Of a DNA stretch of 17,823 nucleotides, positions 8,021 through 15,476 are shown piece after piece. A program made the position numbers and the translations under genes. Source of the stretch: Acidobacteriaceae bacterium. GTDB taxonomy: Bacteria; Acidobacteriota; Terriglobia; Terriglobales; Acidobacteriaceae. The notes below the pieces were generated by a model. It was not told where the DNA came from. It did not search any database and saw only the letters and a program-made list of their open reading frames with translations. The stretch is taken from assembly GCA_003167305.1 (NCBI GenBank), contig PMTP01000167.1, positions 1 to 17,823 on the forward strand. Reading direction: 5' to 3'. Within the stretch, counting starts at the first letter, position 1. Each line of letters begins with the position of its first letter.

Positions 8021-8040
8021 GGCACGACTAAAGTCGTGCC
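8021..8040. repeat. Short perfect palindrome (second of a pair)
   Basis: GGCACGACT-AA-AGTCGTGCC is a perfect 9-bp stem with the same 9+2+9 layout as the palindrome after typA. With 7987-8002 it forms a double hairpin that could act as a REP-like element or shield the 3' end of the tail-gene mRNA. Confidence 0.65.
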
Positions 8041-8092
8041 CTGACACAAAGCGGCTTGTGAAAGGCGCTCTTCGACACTTCTAGAACATTTC

Positions 8093-9772
8093 TCATGTTG
8101 CCAGCGGCAGGTTAATAAACAATGCCGTTGAGAACTCCGAGTAATTCGGCGGCGTTGAGCCGTCGTACATCCGGATATAGAACCGGTCGGCGGCGGAGAT
8201 ACGCGAGAAAGTCATATTCGGCAGAGTCGCGCGCATTACCAGGTCCGGGTCTTCGCCGGGCATGAAGGCAAAGTCCCGCAGCCGAATCTCGAATCCTCCG
8301 CCCGTGGGCGGCGTCATGCCGGCATTGATCGATACCGTGCTTCCATTCAGCGCCGTCACCGTGAGCGTGTTGAGGTTGGCAAGAACGGTAGGAGCGATGG
8401 GCGCCGGCAGCCACGCATCGGCAGGCACCGTCGCGCTGGTCTTGATGGCCAGATCGTCGGCCCAGTCATTGGCGAAGGCGATAGCATACTCCACCTGGTC
8501 TGGATAACTAGCCCGATAACTCACCGTGACGGTCCGCACCACTACCTGAGCGTTCAAAGAAAAGGTAGGCGCGTTGAGCAAGAGCGCATCGCCCGGCCAG
8601 ACATCGGCGGCAAAGCTCAATCTAGTTCCCTTGTAAGTGCCGCTCCACAGCGCGCTCACGCCTGCCGAGGCTTGCTCGATGGTCAGAGCCGCATTGCGGC
8701 AATCCGCGGAACTGCGCGCCGGGGGGCTGGTCACCGAGCCGATCCACGCGGCCTCGGCGGGCATTCCGGCCAGCGCAAGCGCCTGCTGACTGGCGGTGTT
8801 GACCGATCGCCCCACGGCCCTGCCTACAGTGCGATAACTCACCGCGATCTGCTCGCCTGCCACCGGCGCATACCCGGTGTAAAACACCAGCTTGCCGGTG
8901 CGGTCCAGATGGCACTCGGCCGCCTCGCCCGTCGTACCAACCCGCCGGGTATAGGGATAGCCGCTTGGGGGCGTGCTCACCACCCAGCCCGAACCAAGTT
9001 GAGTCAGATGGATCGCGCGCATGGTTCCTATCAGGTTGATGCTGCTGACCGCCACCACACTGCATCTTCCGATAAGGCTGGCGATAGCGCCATCATAGAG
9101 CGTTACCGGCATTCCGCCCACTCCGTTGACAAACTGCTGGATCTCCATCTGCACGTTTCCCGCAGCAGTGTTCCACTCTCCGCCATACGCAAATGGCCCG
9201 CTGTCTCCACAGGAAATATAACTTGCCAGCTCCCGTTCGTTCTCCGCGCAATGCACTCGGACGCGCAGCGTGTATTGATAGGATGGATTGATCGCATAAG
9301 CCATTCCCGCCGGGCTTCCTTGAATCAGCGGTTGCAATGAGACAGCCCCGGTGCCTGGCTGCGCGGTTGCCTGAAAGCCCGCAATACATCCGGCCTGCCT
9401 GTCCATCCCAACGAAGAAGCCGGCCAGGATGCCGGAGCTGCCGGTAGAAAGAGTTACACCCACAGCCTCCAGCAGCAGGGTTCCACCTAACTCCACCGGA
9501 TTCAACCAGGCCAGCAGCGTTTCCCCGTCGAGTCCATTGCCGCCTTCCATCGCCAGCCCGCCCGCGCCCATCAAGAGATAGCCAGCCGCGGCGGAAACTC
9601 CCCACACTGCCGGGTTGATTTGAGACTCATTGAAGAGCTCGCGAATGATTGTGGTCTGGGATGAAGCGGGAAAGTATGGTTCTGTCGCCAGAAAAAACTG
9701 TGTTGTAACTCCGTCCCCCAGAAAGTATTCACTCACATAAGCAACCGGCTCATGCTCGCCGCAAACAGTCAC
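8093..9772 (-). CDS. Phage baseplate/tail protein, C-terminal part of split gene
   Basis: This large beta-rich protein, rich in Gly/Ser/Thr, is in frame with the gene 9848-10408 and separated from it only by TAA 9848-9850 and 25 sense codons. Those codons read as protein (NEADGSLNLAVLGF and so on, leading into NDVTVCGEHEPVAYVSEYF), so the two were one gene of about 771 aa. The GTG at 9772 has no ribosome site and is only the first start-like codon. The last ~90 residues look like a fibronectin-III-type module (TVTALNGSTVSINAG to FYIRMYDGS). By position after the tail tube it is probably a baseplate hub, tail-tip or receptor-binding protein. Exact function is not recognised. Confidence 0.65.
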   Translation of the reverse strand: MTVCGEHEPVAYVSEYFLGDGVTTQFFLATEPYFPASSQTTIIRELFNESQINPAVWGVSAAAGYLLMGAGGLAMEGGNGLDGETLLAWLNPVELGGTLLLEAVGVTLSTGSSGILAGFFVGMDRQAGCIAGFQATAQPGTGAVSLQPLIQGSPAGMAYAINPSYQYTLRVRVHCAENERELASYISCGDSGPFAYGGEWNTAAGNVQMEIQQFVNGVGGMPVTLYDGAIASLIGRCSVVAVSSINLIGTMRAIHLTQLGSGWVVSTPPSGYPYTRRVGTTGEAAECHLDRTGKLVFYTGYAPVAGEQIAVSYRTVGRAVGRSVNTASQQALALAGMPAEAAWIGSVTSPPARSSADCRNAALTIEQASAGVSALWSGTYKGTRLSFAADVWPGDALLLNAPTFSLNAQVVVRTVTVSYRASYPDQVEYAIAFANDWADDLAIKTSATVPADAWLPAPIAPTVLANLNTLTVTALNGSTVSINAGMTPPTGGGFEIRLRDFAFMPGEDPDLVMRATLPNMTFSRISAADRFYIRMYDGSTPPNYSEFSTALFINLPLAT

Positions 9773-9847
9773 ATCGTTTGCCAGAGCGCGCTTGGCGCTG
9801 GACGTGAATCCTAAGACTGCCAGATTCAGGCTGCCGTCTGCCTCGTT

Positions 9848-10408
9848 TTATGGATGCACAATGCTTTGCACTGAAGAAACTGTGAGCGCCCCATTGACCG
9901 CTCGATACGCAGCCCGCGTCATGCTTGCCACCTGCCCGGCGCTCCTGCTCCACGACGAACCCGGATCGGGGGCATAATAGCTAACTGGCGCGCTCAGTAA
10001 GAGCCCTTGCGTCGATAGCACAGTAACTCCAGTGCGAGTCACAAGCCTCGTCATCAGCGTTCCGGCGTTTTCACCCGCTGCGCCAGTGCTGGGTGGCATC
10101 AGGTTCTGGTCCAGAAGCAATTCGTCGCTCAGAGCCTGGATTGCAATCCGGTAACGCGGTCCGTCTATCGCCAGGCCTGCATATTCCGGCAGCGGAGTTA
10201 CCGCAATGTACCCCGTAAAGTAATAGGTTCCATCGTCCCCCATTGCCACCAGAAACTGATTGCGCAAGGGCATCGCCAGGCTGCCATTGGATGGCAGGCT
10301 CAGCCACAGTTGGCATATGGAGGGCTCGTTCAGCTTGCGCTCGATCGTTAGAGGCCGCGCTGCATCGAGCGCGGCCGTGTAGTTTTGCCCATTGATTGTT
10401 ATCTTCAT
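9848..10408 (-). CDS. Phage baseplate/tail protein, N-terminal part of split gene
   Basis: This is a 186-aa product from ATG 10408, ending at TAA 9848-9850 in the middle of what reads as a continuous protein with 8093-9772. The N-terminus (MKITINGQNY, then TIERKLNEPSICQLWL) has the beta-barrel pattern seen in hub proteins of baseplates and tail tips, with a later GENAGTLMTRLVTRTGV segment. Only weak AGAG precedes the start. It lies 42 nt after the tail-tube gene, and that gap holds a period-8 repeat. As found, the product lacks three quarters of the ancestral protein. Function is inferred from position and fold-like pattern only. Confidence 0.65.
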   Translation of the reverse strand: MKITINGQNYTAALDAARPLTIERKLNEPSICQLWLSLPSNGSLAMPLRNQFLVAMGDDGTYYFTGYIAVTPLPEYAGLAIDGPRYRIAIQALSDELLLDQNLMPPSTGAAGENAGTLMTRLVTRTGVTVLSTQGLLLSAPVSYYAPDPGSSWSRSAGQVASMTRAAYRAVNGALTVSSVQSIVHP

Positions 10409-10424
10409 CGTGACTCTCTGCCCC

Positions 10425-10450
10425 GCTGACTCGCTGAATTGCTGACTCGC
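10425..10450. repeat. Period-8 tandem repeat after tail-tube gene
   Basis: GCTGACTC, GCTGAATT and GCTGACTC follow each other, then GC, and the array abuts the stop codon of the tail-tube gene at 10451-10453. It resembles the period-7 arrays elsewhere in the cassette in placement and composition. Confidence 0.5.
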
Positions 10451-11425
10451 TTATACCAGTGCGTTCGCCGCGGGTAAGAAGCTCCGGTAACAGACAATCC
10501 GCTCCCCATCCAGTGGATCGGTCACGGGCAGCGCCAAAAACTGGCCCTTGAGCAAGACCCGCGCCAACCCGCTCGTATTCTTGCCGTCCAGCGGCAATGC
10601 GGCTTCTTGCGCGCTCGCCATGGTCTGCAAGCGTGGATAATGGAAGAAGATCCGCTCTCCCTGGCTGCCTTGCATGACAAACAGCGCCGACCACTCCTGA
10701 TAAAAACTGCCACCTTCGCGATCCACAAATCCGCTGACTGCCTGTAACTTTGATCCAGCCGCCGGAGCGCCGCCCGGCAAAGGACCGGCAAGCGTTAGCC
10801 CGGCCGAAGTTACCTGCGATACGAATGCTACGTTGAAGGTCACGCGCCGGATGTAGTTAATATCGGTCAGCGCTTGGCGCACATACGCCCCCGATACCGG
10901 CGTGCCCACAAAGCCGGTCTGCCCCGTGTAATCCGCGTCCAGCGCGATGATCGAGCCTGCCGAGAATGTTGCGGCATCGGTCGAGGCCAATGCTACGAAT
11001 GTCGCAGTCGATCCACTAAGTGTCGTTACCGCTGTAGCTGCCTGGGCGCCATCCGCGGCTGGGGTCGCGCCACTTGCGGGAGCCAGCAGATTCATGTGCT
11101 GTGAACCTGTGGCCAGAGCCATGGTCAGCTTTGTCCAGCTTAGAAACTCGAAGTTCACCTGTGCCTCAAGAGTCTCGCGCACCTGCTCCAGCGTGCTAGC
11201 CGGAATGCCCGTCAATATCGCGGCGGTCTTGCTGCCCGGCTTGCGTGTAAACTCTTGAATCCATCCCAGACTGATCCACGGAACCGGCGGCGCGTCCAGG
11301 TTGAAACCACCCTGCTCCGACGGATCAAAGAGAACTGGCGTCTGCGCCGTCCGGTTCACCGGCGCAAAATAACCGCGAACCCGCCGCGCCACCGGAGCGC
11401 GAGCCAAAAACCAAGTTGTCGCCAT
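10451..11425 (-). CDS. Phage tail-tube-like structural protein
   Basis: This 324-aa protein begins MATTWFLARAPVARRV and carries a VPWISLGWIQEF segment typical of tail-tube and virion beta-sandwich proteins. The middle (about 115-225) is Ala/Gly/Thr-rich and may be an inserted beta domain. No enzyme motif is visible. The ATG directly follows the TAA of the tail-terminator gene with zero gap, and GGGGGAG lies just upstream inside that gene, so the two are coupled. Tail-tube identity rests on gene order (head-closure, terminator, tube) and general pattern. A tape-measure gene would normally follow but is absent. Confidence 0.6.
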   Translation of the reverse strand: MATTWFLARAPVARRVRGYFAPVNRTAQTPVLFDPSEQGGFNLDAPPVPWISLGWIQEFTRKPGSKTAAILTGIPASTLEQVRETLEAQVNFEFLSWTKLTMALATGSQHMNLLAPASGATPAADGAQAATAVTTLSGSTATFVALASTDAATFSAGSIIALDADYTGQTGFVGTPVSGAYVRQALTDINYIRRVTFNVAFVSQVTSAGLTLAGPLPGGAPAAGSKLQAVSGFVDREGGSFYQEWSALFVMQGSQGERIFFHYPRLQTMASAQEAALPLDGKNTSGLARVLLKGQFLALPVTDPLDGERIVCYRSFLPAANALV

Positions 11426-11911
11426 TTACTCCCCCTGCTCCTGGTAGCTGTAAACCATAACTTTTGCGGAACGGCTCAATTGGTCCCGCTGGATCGCGAT
11501 CGGCCCAAACTCCGGCTCATCCCAAAACACTTTTGTCAGCATCGCTGCCGGCGGCGTTGTCGTGTAGTTGAGCTTGGGAGTATAGAAAGGCTGCGTGATC
11601 GTCGCCAGTTCCTCGTCCATTTCACTTAAGGACCGGCCGCGGTCCAGCCCGCCGAAGCTTTGCGTTCCGCGGGTCTGATAGATCATTTCGCATTGCTCGG
11701 CCACCATCGTGGAACCGAGATCCAAATCGACGCCCAGGCCCAGCCAGCGCAGAACAAACACGTCACTGGGAAGTTGACTGAAAGGAGCCTCGGCCTCCTC
11801 TACCAAAATCCCCGGACGCACAGCGTTACGCAGCAGGATCGTTCGCTCCGGATTGATCGCCGCCAAACGCGTGCGCAGCGCCATATAAAACGAGTCTTTC
11901 GCATTCTGCAT
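11426..11911 (-). CDS. Phage tail-terminator/neck-like protein
   Basis: This 161-aa protein is counted from ATG 11911. GAGGAG ends 9 nt upstream, whereas TTG 11920 would sit directly on that ribosome site, so I reject the longer form. There is no membrane segment or catalytic motif. Features such as ILLRNAVRPGILVEEAEAPF and FVLRWLGLGVDLDLG fit a small alpha/beta neck protein. Its place between the head-closure and tail-tube genes is that of the tail terminator in HK97/lambda-type clusters, which is the main reason for the call. Confidence 0.55.
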   Translation of the reverse strand: MQNAKDSFYMALRTRLAAINPERTILLRNAVRPGILVEEAEAPFSQLPSDVFVLRWLGLGVDLDLGSTMVAEQCEMIYQTRGTQSFGGLDRGRSLSEMDEELATITQPFYTPKLNYTTTPPAAMLTKVFWDEPEFGPIAIQRDQLSRSAKVMVYSYQEQGE

Positions 11912-11936
11912 GGAGTACAACTCCTCGTTCCCTGCT

Positions 11937-11958
11937 GTTAGCCGGTAGCTGGTAGCTT
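11937..11958. repeat. Short period-7 array
   Basis: The array reads TGTTAGC, CGGTAGC, TGGTAGC and T, three 7-bp units in TAGC register, and lies 1 nt from the stop codon of the head-closure gene (11960-11962). It is a single arm with no inverted partner. Confidence 0.55.
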
Positions 11959-11959
11959 C

Positions 11960-12394
11960 TTACACCGCCTGCTGACGCGCTTCCCGCAACAGCAGTCGGT
12001 ACATATACACCTGGCCGAAGGCTTCGTTTGCCGCAATTGACTCAATCAGGTAATCCTGTCCCACCACCGTAACCACCAGTGTCATCGCAAAGAGAGACTG
12101 GGCCGATTCGAGGTCCAGCGCATTCACCTGCTGCTGCACCCCGGTCGCCGAAACCAGCAGCTCCCACTTTGACTCGCCATGCTCCTGCCAGCTCGGCCGC
12201 AGCTTGCGCATTACGACCGGGCTCACTACCACTTCGGCAAAGGTCGTTGCCACCAGCCCCACCTCAGATTGGCTGGTATCCGTATTTGTGCCCGTCACCC
12301 GCAGAAGGGCCGTGGTGCCTGCCACGCTTCGCAGCAAGGCATCGGCCAGCATCCGCGGCGCTCCCACTGGGTTGCGCGCCGCCGTATCGCTCAT
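11960..12394 (-). CDS. Phage head-closure-like protein
   Basis: This is a 144-aa protein from ATG 12394, three nt after the TGA of the connector gene, with GGGGTGAG just upstream. The mid-part (LLRVTGTNTDTSQSEVGLVA, ending in VVTVVGQDYLIESIAANEA) reads as a small beta-barrel of the kind that closes heads and docks tails (HK97 gp7/SPP1 gp16 class). I saw no decisive motif. It is probably co-translated with the connector. The role is assigned by order and size. Confidence 0.55.
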   Translation of the reverse strand: MSDTAARNPVGAPRMLADALLRSVAGTTALLRVTGTNTDTSQSEVGLVATTFAEVVVSPVVMRKLRPSWQEHGESKWELLVSATGVQQQVNALDLESAQSLFAMTLVVTVVGQDYLIESIAANEAFGQVYMYRLLLREARQQAV

Positions 12395-12397
12395 TGC

Positions 12398-13021
12398 TCA
12401 CCCCAGCCTGTTCGCAATGTAGGGACGCAGCCAGGCTTGCACCGTTTCGTCCACCAGCGAACTTGAAAAATACTGCATCTGCATCGTGTCGATCTTGGTC
12501 TTGCTCGCGTTCAGCGCTGGCGTCGACTGCGCATTGCGCACAATCTGCGCGCACGCCGTCTTTACGTCGTCGCCGATCGTCGCCAGTCCCGCCGTATAAG
12601 TGACCGTCACCTCGTTGTAAGGCAGCCCCAGCACATTCCACGGCAGTGTCAGCTCCCCGGTGTTGGGGTCAAAGTCCACGGAGTTAGGATCGATCGCCGT
12701 CCATTGCCCCGGCAGAGAAAATGCCAGCGCAATCTCAAACAACGCCTCGTTCGGAATTTCTCCGCGCCGCGGTCTCATGTAGCGTCCTTCGATGCTGACC
12801 AACGGGGTTGTGGCCGCTCCCAGCGGCGCCAGCGGTAAATAACTTAGTAACACCGTCTGCGCTCCGCTCACCAGCCGCAGCCGCTCCGTGTACTGGATCA
12901 CGTTCAGGTCCGGCCGCCTGCAGTAGCTGTTGATCAATGCCGTTGCGGCCGTAATCCAGTCCGCCGTCGTGCCTGCCGGCAATCCATAATTCGGGTAATC
13001 TACTGGCTGCAGATATGCCAT
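12398..13021 (-). CDS. Phage head-tail connector (gp6-like)
   Basis: This is a 207-aa protein from ATG 13021 (MAYLQPVDYPNY), with AAAGGA 6 nt upstream. The open frame runs further upstream through the repeat element but that part reads as non-coding. The sequence is mostly helical, with ADWITAATALINSYCRRPDL near the start and VKTACAQIVRNAQ late, as in gp6/gp15-type connectors that form a ring under the portal. A central strand block (GELTLPWNVLGLPYNEVTVTYTAG) is typical of the phiE125 gp8-like branch. It follows the capsid gene, the normal order in HK97-type clusters. Confidence 0.72.
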   Translation of the reverse strand: MAYLQPVDYPNYGLPAGTTADWITAATALINSYCRRPDLNVIQYTERLRLVSGAQTVLLSYLPLAPLGAATTPLVSIEGRYMRPRRGEIPNEALFEIALAFSLPGQWTAIDPNSVDFDPNTGELTLPWNVLGLPYNEVTVTYTAGLATIGDDVKTACAQIVRNAQSTPALNASKTKIDTMQMQYFSSSLVDETVQAWLRPYIANRLG

Positions 13022-13040
13022 GCCATTTCCTTTCAAAAAA

Positions 13041-13160
13041 CAGGGAACAAGGAGTAGGGAGTAGGGAGTAGGAGACACGGACAGAAAACAGAACGCAAGA
13101 CACTGAATGGTCCTGCTCTGGGTTTCTATTCCCTGTTCCCTGTTCCCTACTCCCTGTTTT
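13041..13160. repeat. Inverted period-7 arrays between capsid and connector genes
   Basis: The left arm at 13041-13073 has 7-bp units of the form GGAGTAG. The right arm at 13129-13160 has units CCCTGTT, CCCTGTT, CCCTACT and CCCTGTT, which are the reverse complement of the left-arm style. A unique core of about 55 nt lies between. The right arm ends 1 nt from the capsid stop codon. The pair could fold into a long imperfect hairpin in the cassette mRNA. Confidence 0.75.
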
Positions 13161-13161
13161 G

Positions 13162-14133
13162 TTACCGGTCCACCAGAACCTGATAATGCGCGTAGTTGGC
13201 GCCCTTGACCACCACGGCGCCGAACTTGACCGCAACATATTGGTAAGCCAGCGAGTTCGGCAACCCCAGTTGGAAGATGCGCGGCGTCGGATCGCCCAGC
13301 CAGTGGTACTCGATCAGATCCTCGGTCACGATGTAGGCCGGCAGTACCGCCGTGCCCGAGCCCGGCGTGCCCGTGTAACCCAGGCTCCAATCCGGAATCA
13401 GCGGCAGATCGCCCGCCTGCGTCGAAAGCATCTTCACCCGGACTCCACCCGTGATGTTGTCGGTATTCAGCACCACGTTGAACTCGGTCTTCATCTCCCG
13501 GTCAATCAGGTCCAGCAATACTGGGTTGGCGTAGATCGCCGTGGGCCGAACATGGAAGCCGTTGCTGGCCACCATCTGCGCCACAGCCGATTTGATTCCG
13601 TCCACAATCGAAGCCGTCGTACCGATGGTTGTCGTCAGGCCGCCGGCGGCTGCAATCTGTCCGATCGCGCCCATGTACTGCGTGGTCGTAGGCGTGCTCA
13701 GGCTGGTGTCGTTGCCGTTCCACAGAGCCACGTCGTGCGCCACCATCACGCCGGTCACCGTGTCCACCAGGTCTTTGGCTTGAAGATAGGCGAACTGCTT
13801 CTGCTGGTCGCCCAACTCGATGTCGAAGAGGTTGTAGTTGATCTGCGAAACGATCGCCTTCAGCGGAACGCTCCGCTCCACCCGCGTCGGGCTTACCACC
13901 ACCGGCACGATGCTGCGTGGATTGACGAAGCCTGACGTTCCCGGATTCGGGATCGCCGTCTCCTCGAAGAACCGCGACGGATGCCCGGTCGCCGGTACCT
14001 GCTTGATACGCTGCCCGAAGGGGCTCGAACGCCGGCAGATGTCGAAAATCTCGGTCTGATACAACGGAACTTCGATGGCGCCAGGCCCAATATAATCTGC
14101 TGCCGCGTGGATGTCTGCAAAGGTTGCGTTCAT
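13162..14133 (-). CDS. Phage major capsid protein (HK97-fold)
   Basis: This 323-aa protein starts at ATG 14133, with GGAAAGAG about 4 nt upstream. It is the size of a mature HK97-type coat protein. Seen features: an early helical N-terminal arm (ADIHAAADYIGPGAIEV), a QIKQVPATGHPSRFFEE-like E-loop region, a central helical spine (VDGIKSAVAQMVAS with ALWNGNDTS before it), a PTAIYANPVLLDLIDR motif, and a C-terminal beta strand block (YQYVAVKFGAVVVK). The order portal, protease, coiled-coil, capsid supports the call. The protein appears intact and could still assemble. Confidence 0.82.
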   Translation of the reverse strand: MNATFADIHAAADYIGPGAIEVPLYQTEIFDICRRSSPFGQRIKQVPATGHPSRFFEETAIPNPGTSGFVNPRSIVPVVVSPTRVERSVPLKAIVSQINYNLFDIELGDQQKQFAYLQAKDLVDTVTGVMVAHDVALWNGNDTSLSTPTTTQYMGAIGQIAAAGGLTTTIGTTASIVDGIKSAVAQMVASNGFHVRPTAIYANPVLLDLIDREMKTEFNVVLNTDNITGGVRVKMLSTQAGDLPLIPDWSLGYTGTPGSGTAVLPAYIVTEDLIEYHWLGDPTPRIFQLGLPNSLAYQYVAVKFGAVVVKGANYAHYQVLVDR

Positions 14134-14179
14134 AGGCTCTTTCCGCCCCCTCCATGGGGCCTGTCATTGCTCAAAGAAC

Positions 14180-14376
14180 AGCTTCCAGCTACTAGCTTCC
14201 AGCTGTCAGCTTTTCTATCTGAGCGGTGGTTTCATATGTTTCCGGCAGAGTATTCTCCGGGTTTTTCTTGGCTCCCGAATTGATTTCTCGCCGCTTGTCC
14301 CGGTCTGTTGCAATCATCCTGACCGAGTCTCTCCAGCTTTTAACTAGAAGCTAGTAGCTATAAGCTGTAAGCTGCT
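14180..14376. repeat. Inverted period-7 arrays between scaffold and capsid genes
   Basis: The left arm is 14180-14214 (AGCTTCC, AGCTACT, AGCTTCC, AGCTGTC units). The right arm is about 14333-14376 (AGAAGCT, AGTAGCT, ATAAGCT, GTAAGCT units), the inverse of the left. A 120-nt unique core between them shows no gene. The right arm ends directly at the stop codon of the scaffold candidate (14377-14379). This is the largest of the four paired elements and looks like a small non-autonomous element or a hairpin leader. Confidence 0.75.
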
Positions 14377-14775
14377 CTACGCGATCGCGCCTGCCCGCAG
14401 CAGTTGGCTCTTGACCGCGATGCGCTGTTCCAGGCTCAATCCGGCCAGTGCCGCGTCCAGGGTCCGCACGTCCACCGGGCCCTCGCCGATTCCGTGCTTG
14501 GCCAGCATCTCGCTGGTTGTCGAGGGCAGCGTCCTGCGCAGTGGGCTCAACACATTCTGCGCGGCCCCAGCCTTCAATTCCGCCAACTCACGTTCGGCCG
14601 ATGCCAGCTTTTCCGTTAGTTCCGCCTCCCGCCGGCTCTGCTCGACGGTCGCCGAAATCCGTTCCACTTCGCCGCTCAAGGCGCCTTGCCGCTCCTCAAG
14701 CAAGCCCAGCGTCCGCTCCAGCAGGTTCGTCGCGGCTTCCAGCCGCTCCGCTATCTCTCTCTCTTCCTTTTCCAT
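14377..14775 (-). CDS. Candidate capsid scaffolding protein (coiled coil)
   Basis: This is a 132-aa protein from ATG 14775, with AAAGGAG 4 nt upstream. Residues 1-70 are an almost uninterrupted Glu/Arg/Leu coiled coil. The C-terminal half (SPLRRTLPSTTSEMLAKHGI to the end) is a small helical domain. It lies between the prohead protease and the capsid gene, where HK97-type phages place a scaffold or delta-like domain, and the capsid gene itself has no such long N-terminal domain. Function is inferred from place and shape; no family motif was recognised. Confidence 0.6.
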   Translation of the reverse strand: MEKEEREIAERLEAATNLLERTLGLLEERQGALSGEVERISATVEQSRREAELTEKLASAERELAELKAGAAQNVLSPLRRTLPSTTSEMLAKHGIGEGPVDVRTLDAALAGLSLEQRIAVKSQLLRAGAIA

Positions 14776-14797
14776 GCCACTCCTTTCTTCTGTTGAC

Positions 14798-14900
14798 CGC
14801 TGACAGCTATCAGCTATCAGTTCTCAGTACTAGTTTTCGGTTATCCCCTGACAGTTGCCGGCTCATGCTGTTAGCTGACAACTGATAGCTGTTCGCTGTC
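14798..14900. repeat. Inverted period-7 arrays between protease and scaffold genes
   Basis: The left arm at 14798-14834 carries CAGCTAT and TCAGTTC type units. The right arm at 14868-14900 carries the inverse, sharing ACAGCTATCAG with the left arm on the other strand. The core is about 33 nt. The right arm ends 5 nt from the protease stop codon at 14906-14908. Confidence 0.7.
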
Positions 14901-14905
14901 GGGTG

Positions 14906-15406
14906 CTAACTCGCCATGCGGAAGCTCGTGGCCCGGTAGGCCGCCTTCTCCCGGAGCAGGATTGCCGCTCCGGTAAAGGTCACGCGGGTCAGCTTCCACA
15001 CCTCGGCCCGCATATCTTCCACCCGCGCGTCGGCCAACTCATAACTCATGCCCATCGACTCGGGCGACTGCGCCTGAATTGCCCCCGCTACTTCGGGAAA
15101 GTCCCGCGCATACAGGTATCCGCGAACCACCAGCCGCTGCCCGACAATATCCGCCTCGGTCAGCAACCCGATCTTGCGCCGCGCATCGTGGCCGTCCCAT
15201 CCCGGCCGATAGTCCACTGCCATGCCCAGCAGCGAGGGCAGCGCCTTATCCGCGGCCTCGCGCATCAGCATCACTCGGTGTCCGCGCGCCCCCGCCGGCG
15301 CATTATCACTGGCTGCATTCACCATCGCTAATACCCCCTCGAACGCCACCCGGTTCGGGTGACCATCCACTTGGGGAATACTTACTGCCATCGCTTCCAA
15401 TCGCAT
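14906..15406 (-). CDS. Prohead maturation protease (HK97 gp4-like)
   Basis: This is a 166-aa protein from ATG 15406, chosen because GGAGAG lies about 4 nt upstream; the open frame extends to TTG 15454 without a better site. Prohead serine proteases cut scaffold and capsid termini during maturation. The catalytic pattern is visible: His73 in GHDARRKIG (the family's H-D...IG), and Ser121 in SMGMSYEL, with the family-like strand VWKLTRVTFTGAAILLREKAAY after it. It sits between portal and scaffold in standard order. A third catalytic residue could not be assigned by eye. Confidence 0.75.
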   Translation of the reverse strand: MRLEAMAVSIPQVDGHPNRVAFEGVLAMVNAASDNAPAGARGHRVMLMREAADKALPSLLGMAVDYRPGWDGHDARRKIGLLTEADIVGQRLVVRGYLYARDFPEVAGAIQAQSPESMGMSYELADARVEDMRAEVWKLTRVTFTGAAILLREKAAYRATSFRMAS

Positions 15407-15476
15407 GCGCTCTCCGCCCATCTGCTTTCGCTTGCCCGGCCAATGCTTTTTCAATCAGCGGCCGGACCGAATTCCG

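Noticed and set aside
8093..10408. Programmed frameshift in the tail gene, like tail chaperones
   Set aside because: The two parts share one frame and are separated by a stop codon, so frameshifting is not needed and no slippery site is involved.
14180..14376. CRISPR array
   Set aside because: Units are 7 bp with no spacers of regular length, and no cas genes are in the window.
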